Below are positions 6,004 through 10,972 of a stretch of DNA of 10,972 bases, piece after piece. Origin of the DNA: Streptosporangiaceae bacterium (GTDB taxonomy: Bacteria; Actinomycetota; Actinomycetes; Streptosporangiales; Streptosporangiaceae); assembly GCA_030045295.1 (NCBI GenBank), contig JASIGD010000194.1, positions 1 to 10,972 on the forward strand. The letters are read 5' to 3'. Position numbers and translations under genes: made by a program. The notes under the pieces were generated by a model. That model worked only from the letters and a program-made list of their open reading frames with translations, had not been told where the DNA came from and did no database searches. Numbering within the stretch: position 1 is the stretch's first letter; the number at the start of each line of letters is the position of its first letter.

Positions 6004-8688
6004 CTATCGCAGTCGACGCAGGTAAGCGTCGGCGGACCGGACAGGCTGGATGCGGACCCGGGCGTTGACAGCTACCGCGCCATCAGGGCGGGCGATGACC
6101 GGGCTCAGGTCCAGTTCGGTGATCTGCGGAAGGTCGTCGGTTATCCGGGAGACCCCCAGCAGCATGGTCTTGAGTGCGGCGAGGTCGGCGGCGGGGGCAC
6201 CCGGCCGACCGGCCAGTAGCGGGGCAGCACGTCCTGAATGGAGCAGGTCGTCGGCGTCGGCACCGGTGAGGGGAGCGAGCCGGGCCGCGCGGTCGGCCAC
6301 GACGTCCGCGGCGGCGTCAGCGGGCCCGAACAGCACCAGGGGGCCGAACATCTGCTCTTCCAGCACGCTGATCGTCACCTCGACGCCGCCGGTGATCATC
6401 GGCTGGACGATAACGCCGGTCAGCCGGTCGCCGAAGGTCTCCTGCAGCGAGCGATACCCGCGGCGGACCTCATCCTCGCCATGCAGGTCAAGCAGGACGG
6501 CGCCCGCGGCCGTCCTGCGCACCACCAGGCCGGGCACCTCCGCCTTGAGGGCCACCGGGCCGCCGGATCGTGCCGCCGCGGCAGCCGCATCGTCCTCGGT
6601 GGCGACCGCTGTGCTGCCGACCAGCGGCACGCCGTACCAGCCGAGCAGCTCTGCGGTCTGCTCCCGGGGCAGCCAGCCGCCCTGCGGGGCGGCAACAAGG
6701 TAGCCGGCGACCAGCTGCCTCGCCCGATCCTGGCGCAGGCCGTCCGGGCCGGGGACGGTTCCGGGCCGCCTGGCCCGCCATCTCCCGTAGCGCGCGGCAT
6801 GGCCGAGGGCGCGAGCGGCGGACTCGGGATAGGCGTAGGCGGGGACGGCCGGGCAGCCGGCGTCAGGACCGGGCAGCAGCCGGACCGCTTCGCGCTGATC
6901 CATCACGGCGGCGGCGATCGGCACCTGCAGCCGCGCGGCGGCCACGTCGGGTACCAGGTCCCCGGCCGCCGTGGTCACCGTCACGGCCAGGACCGCATCC
7001 ACGCCCGGGTCGGCACCGACCAGCTCCAGGCAGCGGCGGAAGGTACCTGGCGCGGCGACCGCGGTCGTATCGACCGGCGCGGCCACGGGCACCCCGGAGC
7101 GAAGCACCTCTCGCAGCGCCAGCCGGGTCTGGCTGGCCAGACTGGCGACCTGCAGGCCCGCGTCGCTGCACGCATCGGCGGCGAGCAGGCCGCCACCACG
7201 GGTATTGGACACCACGCCCACCCTGCTCCCAGCGGGTACCGGCTGGGAGGCCAGCAGCGCTGCCGCATCCAGCAGCTCGCCGAGGTTAGCGGTGGCGATC
7301 ACGCCCGCCTGCTGGAACAGGGCCTGCCGGGTGAGCGGCGAGGCGACCTGCGCCGCCGCGCGGATCGCGGCCCGGCGCAGGTCCGGCGCGGACCGGCCCG
7401 CGTTCACGGTCAGCACCGGCATGCTCCGGGCCACCGCGCGGGCGGTGCGGGCGAACTTACGCGGGTTGCCGAACGACTCCAGGTACAACACGGCCAGCTT
7501 CGTCGCCGGGTCGGATTCCCACCACAGGAGCATGTCGGTGCCAGACACGTCGTCCTTGTCGCCCAGGGAGACCAGGGCAGAGATCCCCACGCCCAGCCGG
7601 GACAGGTGCTCAAGCAGGACGAAGCCGACGCCGCCGGTGGACTGCAAGGCCAGGCCCGCCATCCCCGGCCGGGGATGGCGGGCCGCGAACGTCGCATCCA
7701 GGGAAATGGCAGGGTTGGCCACGCCGAAGCTGGCCGGCCCGACCAGTCGCATGCCGTGACGGCGGCAGATGCCCAGCAGCTCGGCCCGGACGGTGCGGTC
7801 CAGGCCGGAGGCGGTCACGATCAGCGCCTTGACACCCTGCCGCCCGCAGTCTTCGGCGACACGAGCCACCGCATTCGCCGGCACGGCGACGACCGCCAGG
7901 TCCACCTGCTCGGGCAACTCGGCCACGGACGGCACGCAGGGCATGCCGTCCAGCTCGGCCGCATCCCGGCTCACCGCGTACACCGGACCGGAGAATCCGC
8001 CGCCGGTAATGTTGTGCATGATGGCCCGGCCGACCGAACCGGGACTTCCGTCGGCGCCGATGACGGCGATCGAGGCCGGGATGAGAACGTGGCGCAGGCT
8101 CGCCACGTCGGCTGACCGTTCTCGTTCGGCCACCGCATCGTGGTAGGCGTCAAAGCCAGCGTCTGTCTCGCGTCCCGGCAGCGGGAACCTGAGGTCGTAA
8201 ACGCCGTCTTCCAGGGTTCGGTGCGCCTGCAGCCCGGCGTTCGCGAATACCTGAAGCATGAGCGTGTTCTCGGTCAGCGTTTCCGCGACAAAGGTGCGGA
8301 TCCCCTTGCTGGCGGCCAGCGAGACCAGATGCTCCAGCAGCAGCGTGCCGATACCGCGGTTGTGCATGTCATCGGCGACCGTCAAGGCAACCTCCGCCGA
8401 CCCGGACCCATCGCCGACCAGCTCGTAGACGCCGCAGCCAACCACGTCACCGTCCAGTACCGCCAACAGCGCGGCGTGATCCGGACCAGGCTGGCGGCAT
8501 ATCCGGCCGGCCTCCCGCTCGGCCGCGGCCCGGCTCATGCTGAAAAAGCGCAGGTAAAGATTGTCCGGGGACATCTTGGCATGCAGTTGCTGGACCGCGG
8601 CAAAGTCCTCCGGCCGAGCTGCCCGGATCGCGACGGTGGTGCCGTCGGCCAGTAGGGCATAGACGCCAGGCTCCGACAGCGTGCTCAC
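6004..8688 (-). CDS. Pat-type protein acetyltransferase: N-terminal GNAT fused to acetyl-CoA-ligase-like domains
   Basis: 894 residues from GTG 8688, chosen because AGGGAGGAGC lies just upstream; the longer in-frame GTG 8727 adds only an Arg-rich leader. Domain order: GNAT (about 10-170; HNRGIG at 109-114 is the acetyl-CoA loop, and E99 sits where the general base is expected), CoA-binding Rossmann domain (about 198-330; ASIAVIGADGSPGSVG), succinyl-CoA-ligase-like domains (about 340-640; STGGVGF at 350-356, LGDKDDV at 375-381) and ATP-grasp (about 670-894). Proteins of this make-up acetylate lysines, classically of acyl-CoA synthetases. Here the ligase signatures are degraded: the SHTG phosphohistidine motif appears as IRAA (442-445), HK[ST]D as VRRT (723-726), and the final NPL/DAR as SPV/NAR. 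The ligase part is therefore probably a ligand sensor. E. coli/Salmonella Pat carry the GNAT at the C-terminus; here it leads. The gene converges on pta. Confidence 0.88.
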   Translation of the reverse strand: MSTLSEPGVYALLADGTTVAIRAARPEDFAAVQQLHAKMSPDNLYLRFFSMSRAAAEREAGRICRQPGPDHAALLAVLDGDVVGCGVYELVGDGSGSAEVALTVADDMHNRGIGTLLLEHLVSLAASKGIRTFVAETLTENTLMLQVFANAGLQAHRTLEDGVYDLRFPLPGRETDAGFDAYHDAVAERERSADVASLRHVLIPASIAVIGADGSPGSVGRAIMHNITGGGFSGPVYAVSRDAAELDGMPCVPSVAELPEQVDLAVVAVPANAVARVAEDCGRQGVKALIVTASGLDRTVRAELLGICRRHGMRLVGPASFGVANPAISLDATFAARHPRPGMAGLALQSTGGVGFVLLEHLSRLGVGISALVSLGDKDDVSGTDMLLWWESDPATKLAVLYLESFGNPRKFARTARAVARSMPVLTVNAGRSAPDLRRAAIRAAAQVASPLTRQALFQQAGVIATANLGELLDAAALLASQPVPAGSRVGVVSNTRGGGLLAADACSDAGLQVASLASQTRLALREVLRSGVPVAAPVDTTAVAAPGTFRRCLELVGADPGVDAVLAVTVTTAAGDLVPDVAAARLQVPIAAAVMDQREAVRLLPGPDAGCPAVPAYAYPESAARALGHAARYGRWRARRPGTVPGPDGLRQDRARQLVAGYLVAAPQGGWLPREQTAELLGWYGVPLVGSTAVATEDDAAAAAARSGGPVALKAEVPGLVVRRTAAGAVLLDLHGEDEVRRGYRSLQETFGDRLTGVIVQPMITGGVEVTISVLEEQMFGPLVLFGPADAAADVVADRAARLAPLTGADADDLLHSGRAAPLLAGRPGAPAADLAALKTMLLGVSRITDDLPQITELDLSPVIARPDGAVAVNARVRIQPVRSADAYLRRLR

Positions 8689-8690
8689 CC

Positions 8691-8700
8691 GCTCCTCCCT
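8691..8700 (-). promoter_or_regulatory. RBS that fixes the pat-like start
   Basis: On the minus strand this reads AGGGAGGAGC, 2 bases (CG) plus the spacer G short of GTG 8688; counted from GGGAGG the spacing is 5. It is the strongest such site in the neighbourhood and lies inside the longer alternative reading from 8727, which it makes unlikely. Confidence 0.75.
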
Positions 8701-8727
8701 GGTCGCGGCGCGGCTCCGGCGCCGCAC

Positions 8728-8868
8728 CTAACCCGCATTATGGAGGACGACATCGACGCAGGCCTGACTGGCGGGTAACAATCTTTCCCGGCCAAGGCGG
8801 GCAGGCCGGCATGATTGACCCGCGTCTTCGGCGACCAGCACGAACAGATCATCGGCCAGGTTGCGCAT
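8728..8868 (-). pseudogene. Truncated GPP34 (GOLPH3-like) N-terminus
   Basis: From ATG 8868 on the minus strand the frame reads MRNLADDLFVLVAEDAGQSC, then RPARLGRERLLPASQACVDV and VLHNAG before TAG 8730-8728 (46 residues). The opening NLADDLFVLVAEDAG strongly resembles the start of actinobacterial GPP34/GOLPH3-like proteins (usual form LADDLFLIAHDDxTG, then a helix ending ELVLAG). LLPASQACVDVVLHNAG would be the first helix. Full members are about 200-240 residues; everything after the first helix is missing. The pat-like leader and start follow within 40 bases, so the remainder was lost by deletion or by junction with the pat-like gene. No good RBS. Family assignment is from memory of the motif. 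Confidence 0.5.
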
Positions 8869-8900
8869 CCGTCCGGGACGAACTTCGCGAAGCCGGGCGG

Positions 8901-8934
8901 GGACCCGGGTCCGGGACAGGACCAACGTCCCCGG
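8901..8934. promoter_or_regulatory. GGGAC/GTCCC inverted-repeat cluster
   Basis: GGACCCGGGTCC (8901-8912) is a perfect 12-bp palindrome. It is followed directly by CCGGGAC - AGGACCAAC - GTCCCCGG (8911-8934), an inverted repeat with a 9-base spacer. The cluster lies 33-66 bases upstream of the minus-strand GPP34 remnant. GGGAC/GTCCC halves are those of DosR boxes, but the spacing here is not the canonical 4 bases, so this may be an operator for another regulator or a chance GC palindrome. Confidence 0.3.
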
Positions 8935-9246
8935 AGTTCGTGACGGGCAGCCCTGCGGGTAGCTGCTGGCCATCAAGCAGTCTTGGATGCATGGCGCAGA
9001 GGAACGATTGGATCCTGTTGACCACCGGACTGGCCCGGATGGAGGGCGAGAACGCCATGTACATCCGGGCCAGCGACAAACTCCTCTGACGCTTCGTCAA
9101 CTATTTCCCGGCGGCGCTCCTACCCGCCGGTCACTATCACTAGGTGCGGGTGACCTGGACCGCCAGAATCCCGTCCGGGTCCATGCCCACGGTCACCTCG
9201 AGCTAACTGGCATCTGACGCCGCGAGGTAAGCACGGTCCATGGTGA

Positions 9247-9260
9247 GGGACTTTAGGCCT
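9247..9260 (+). promoter_or_regulatory. Candidate DosR/DevR box
   Basis: GGGACTTTAGGCCT matches the recalled core GGGACTTTNGGCCC at 12 of 13 informative positions. It lies 59 bases upstream of ATG 9320 of the DUF7455-like gene, the right distance for an activator site. The flanks (TGA before, TTGG after) do not keep the outer TT/AA of the long consensus. This is the best such site in the window. Confidence 0.5.
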
Positions 9261-9319
9261 TTGGTAACAGTGATCTACGTCTCTTCCGGTCCGGTACCAC
9301 GTCCGGCGAGACTGGTGCC

Positions 9320-9649
9320 ATGAACGCGAGATTCCTGAACCCGCAGGCCAGAAGCGATAGCGCGACTATGCGGTCGCTCGATGACGCCCTTCCGCCGCGT
9401 CAGGCGCCGGGTGCCCTGACCGACCGGGCCTGCTGCTGCTCGGCCAGGGCGATGGTGCAGGTGATCATGCCGCCGACCGCGGCCCGGCCGCACCGGACCG
9501 AGCTGCTGCTATGCGGTCATCACTACCGGGTCTCACGTCAGGCCCTGGCAGCCGCGGGGGCAACCGTGCGCGAGCTGCCCTGGATGCCGGACAGCACCGC
9601 AGCATGGATCGAGCTGGAACGCCACGAGACTCCCGCCCAGGTCAGCTAG
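9320..9649 (+). CDS. Small Cys/His protein, DUF7455-like
   Basis: 109 residues from ATG 9320; ATG 9368 (93 residues) is a real alternative because family members usually begin shortly before the LDDAL/L-T-x-x-DR segment. Neither start has a strong RBS (GGCGAG lies 9 bases before 9320). The core reads DRACCCSARAMVQVIMP ... ELLLCGHHYRVSRQALAAAGATV. This matches small actinobacterial proteins of the form DRCDRCGAQAYVRV...GGELLFCGHHxRxH, presumed zinc-binding through CxxC and CxHH. Here the first knuckle is CCC with its first Cys shifted one place, and a 6-8 residue insert (TAARPHR) precedes the CGHH strand. Function unknown. The DosR-like box at 9247-9260 suggests hypoxia-type control. Convergent with the CBS gene. 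Confidence 0.7.
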   Translation: MNARFLNPQARSDSATMRSLDDALPPRQAPGALTDRACCCSARAMVQVIMPPTAARPHRTELLLCGHHYRVSRQALAAAGATVRELPWMPDSTAAWIELERHETPAQVS

Positions 9650-9696
9650 CAATCCGCGCAACCTGCTTCATGTCTAGTCCTTTCTTAAGGCGGCTC

Positions 9697-9712
9697 GGCG
9701 CAATCGTGCGCC
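9697..9712. terminator. Hairpin between convergent DUF7455-like and CBS genes
   Basis: GGCGCA - ATCG - TGCGCC is a perfect 6-bp stem with a 4-base loop, 48 bases after one stop and 28 after the other. The position suits a bidirectional terminator; no T-tract on either side. Confidence 0.5.
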
Positions 9713-9739
9713 AGTCCGGCCGATCCGGGGGTTGACGGA

Positions 9740-10417
9740 TCAGAAGTACAGGCCCGCGACCGGCCGATCGGGAGGCGGGTAGGCGAGTTCGTCGCGGACC
9801 GCTACGACGCCTTGAACGTGCCGGACCCGGTCGACGAGGTTGCGGGCCAAGGTCGCGGTCTCCGGGTTGCCCCGCAGGGTCACCACGCCGTCGGCGACCG
9901 TCACCATGAACAAGCCCGGGTCCAAGAGCAACTCTCGCAAGATGACGTGGTCGGTGATCTCGGCGCGGATCTCCTCATCCGGACGGTCGAATACGGCCAG
10001 CACGTCGGCACGGCTGACGATGCCCACCAGCCTGCCTCCCGCATTGACCACGGGCAGCCGCTTGACCCGCAGGGTGTACATCAGCCGGGCGGCGTGCTCG
10101 GCCGAATCCTCCGGTCTGACCGCTACCGCCGGGTGAGTCATCAGGTCACCCGCGGTGAGGCCGTCGGCCTTCTCATGCTCCTTGTGGTGCAGGATCTCGG
10201 TGATCACTCCCGCAATCCCGGCGTGACTGTCAGCCTGTGCTTCCTTGGCGAGCAGGTCGGCTTGGGATACCACGCCGACTACCTTCCCTCCCTCGTCGGT
10301 GACGGGGAAGGCGCTTATCCGGAACTGGCGGAGCATGGACGCCATCTCCTTGAATGACGCGCCACGCTTGACCGTCACGACCTTGTCGGACATGACGTCC
10401 CTGACGGTGGTCTTCAT
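9740..10417 (-). CDS. CBS-CBS-BON domain protein
   Basis: 225 residues from ATG 10417, with AAAGGGG on the minus strand 7 bases upstream. First CBS about 7-59 (VRDVMSDKVVTVKRGAS ... FPVTDEGGKVVGVVSQADLL), second CBS about 90-144 (AGDLMTHPAVAVRPEDSAEH ... LPVVNAGGRLVGIVSRADVL), then BON about 155-213 (ILRELLLDPGLFMVTVADGV, VTLRGNPETATLARNLVDRV). CBS pairs bind adenine nucleotides and report energy state; BON domains are thought to contact membranes or partner proteins. There is no signal peptide, so it is probably cytosolic or peripheral. CBS and CBS-BON proteins recur in the hypoxia/dormancy regulons of actinobacteria (Rv2626c in Mycobacterium is a CBS-only member). I see no DosR-like box directly upstream, so it may have its own promoter within 10418-10521 or be read from the upstream gene. 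Domain call is firm. Confidence 0.93.
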   Translation of the reverse strand: MKTTVRDVMSDKVVTVKRGASFKEMASMLRQFRISAFPVTDEGGKVVGVVSQADLLAKEAQADSHAGIAGVITEILHHKEHEKADGLTAGDLMTHPAVAVRPEDSAEHAARLMYTLRVKRLPVVNAGGRLVGIVSRADVLAVFDRPDEEIRAEITDHVILRELLLDPGLFMVTVADGVVTLRGNPETATLARNLVDRVRHVQGVVAVRDELAYPPPDRPVAGLYF

Positions 10418-10450
10418 CGTGTCGCCCCTTTCGCGTTTCTTTCGCTCTTA

Positions 10451-10489
10451 CCGGAGCTCTCCGGCCGGCGCCGTTGTGGCGCGGGCCGG
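10451..10489 (-). terminator. Strong hairpin with an overlapping alternative stem
   Basis: CCGGCCGGCGCC (10461-10472) pairs with GGCGCGGGCCGG (10478-10489) over a GTTGT loop, 11 of 12 positions. It starts 33 bases past the stop of the minus-strand membrane protein. A second stem, CCGGAG (10451-10456) with CTCCGG (10459-10464), shares bases with it, so the two exclude each other. Most simply this is a terminator separating the membrane gene from the CBS gene. Confidence 0.5.
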
Positions 10490-10521
10490 AGACATGCCGG
10501 TTGTGGTTGTGGGGCTTGGGG

Positions 10522-10972
10522 TCATGCGGCGGTGGGCAGTTCTTGCCCGCCGCGGGAGATGACCTCGGCCGGGGTCTGCGGCTTGCGCCCGGTGGCCAGG
10601 GCGATCACCGAGCCGATCAGGGCCAGGCCGCCGAGGGCGAAGCTGGCCAGGGCGGCGATGTAGGTGATCTGGGAGACCTTCCACCAGCCGTAGGCGTTCA
10701 GCAGCATCGAGCGCAGCGTCTCGCCCTTGAACACGGTGTTGACCAGCGCGGCCAGCTTGGCGTTGGCGGGCTGGCCGATCGACTCGGCGGACAGCTGGGA
10801 GTAGGTCTTGCCGCCGCCCATGTCGGCGATGTGCTGGGCGATGAAGTGGTCCGCGTAGGCCTCGGCCTGCTGCCCGGTCAGCAGCTGCTGCCCGGCGTAC
10901 TGGGACACCGACGGGATCATGTTCGGGGTGATCTCGGTGCCGGCCTTGGGGTGCGCGAACGCGGCCGCGGAC
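10522..10972 (-). CDS. Membrane-anchored protein of unknown function, 5' end missing
   Basis: The frame is open to the right edge (17 codons before the first visible Met), so the start lies outside; 149 residues are visible. The visible N-terminal part is polar and helical (QYAGQQLLTGQQAEAYADHF, IAQHIADMGGGKTYSQLSAE). One long hydrophobic stretch follows at visible residues 99-127 (ITYIAALASFALGGLALIGS and on), then a basic stop-transfer GRK and a short polar tail. This suggests an extracytoplasmic domain held by a C-terminal TM, probably with another TM before the visible part. I have seen no named domain and assign no function. ATG 10920 is internal. The gene is 104 bases upstream of the CBS gene on the same strand, with a terminator-like hairpin between. 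Confidence 0.8.
   Translation of the reverse strand, partial: SAAAFAHPKAGTEITPNMIPSVSQYAGQQLLTGQQAEAYADHFIAQHIADMGGGKTYSQLSAESIGQPANAKLAALVNTVFKGETLRSMLLNAYGWWKVSQITYIAALASFALGGLALIGSVIALATGRKPQTPAEVISRGGQELPTAA

Larger units (their letters stand above)
8869..9319. other. Gene-poor spacer, about 450 bp
   Basis: No intact gene is convincing. It holds a GGGAC/GTCCC palindrome cluster (8901-8934), an ORF ending at 9089 whose last third (MAQRNDWILLTTGLARMEGE and on to MYIRASDKLL) looks protein-like and continues past TGA 9087 as RFVNYFPAALLPAGHYH to TAG 9141-9143, chaperone-like debris on the minus strand (9140-9233), and a DosR-like box (9247-9260). The picture is of several eroded genes rather than designed regulatory space. 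Confidence 0.5.

Noticed and set aside
6238..8115. 625-codon open frame on the plus strand opposite the Pat-like gene
   Set aside because: Gln/His/Arg/Gly-rich composition with no domain; it is the antisense shadow of a very GC-rich gene whose own frame carries clear GNAT, CoA-binding and ATP-grasp motifs.
8689..8727. Upstream GTG as start of the Pat-like gene
   Set aside because: It would bury the AGGGAGGAGC site within the coding sequence and adds only an Arg-rich leader.
1..10972. tRNA or rRNA genes, CRISPR arrays, insertion sequences, att sites
   Set aside because: I saw no cloverleaf or CCA-end pattern, no regularly spaced repeats, no transposase or integrase motifs and no terminal inverted repeats.

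Overview
The window is GC-rich throughout, with G/C-ending codons and AGGAG-type ribosome binding sites. It encodes full-length Pta, an N-terminal-GNAT acetyl-CoA-ligase-like protein, a CBS-CBS-BON protein and a DUF7455-type protein. This points to a soil-type filamentous actinobacterium (Actinomycetota); I cannot place it below phylum from sequence alone.

Layout, left to right. (1) 3-1136 (+): C-terminal part of a 14-TM DHA2-type MFS exporter, cut by the window edge, overlapping a DUF998 membrane protein (1123-1725). (2) 1781-2080 and 2201-2620 (+): a 99-aa protein of unknown function and a small dimeric alpha/beta-barrel (DUF3291/ABM-like) protein. (3) 2621-3689: about 1 kb without an intact gene. 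It holds two sites resembling DosR/DevR boxes, a decayed gene at 3055-3391 whose frame can be rebuilt across two frameshifts and one stop, and a short unidentified ORF. (4) 3690-5843 (+): phosphate acetyltransferase (pta), convergent with (5) 6004-8688 (-): a GNAT fused to a degenerate NDP-forming acyl-CoA ligase, i.e. a Pat-type protein lysine acetyltransferase. (6) 8728-9319: a second graveyard, with a truncated GPP34 (GOLPH3-like) start directly upstream of pat, possible chaperone-like debris, and a good DosR-like box at 9247-9260. (7) 9320-9649 (+): small DUF7455-like protein. (8) 9740-10417 (-): CBS-CBS-BON protein. (9) 10522-10972 (-): membrane-anchored protein running off the right edge, with a strong hairpin behind it.

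How the genes fit together (inference). Pta interconverts acetyl-CoA and acetyl phosphate. The Pat-like enzyme would use acetyl-CoA to acetylate proteins, and its ligase-derived part has lost the motifs needed for ligase chemistry, so it probably senses a ligand. The CBS-BON protein is of the kind found in the hypoxia/dormancy regulons of actinobacteria, and the DosR-like boxes agree with that. The best reading is an accessory low-oxygen or energy-stress island centred on the acetyl-CoA/acetyl-phosphate node, under erosion at its spacers. I see no RNA genes, CRISPR arrays or insertion sequences.
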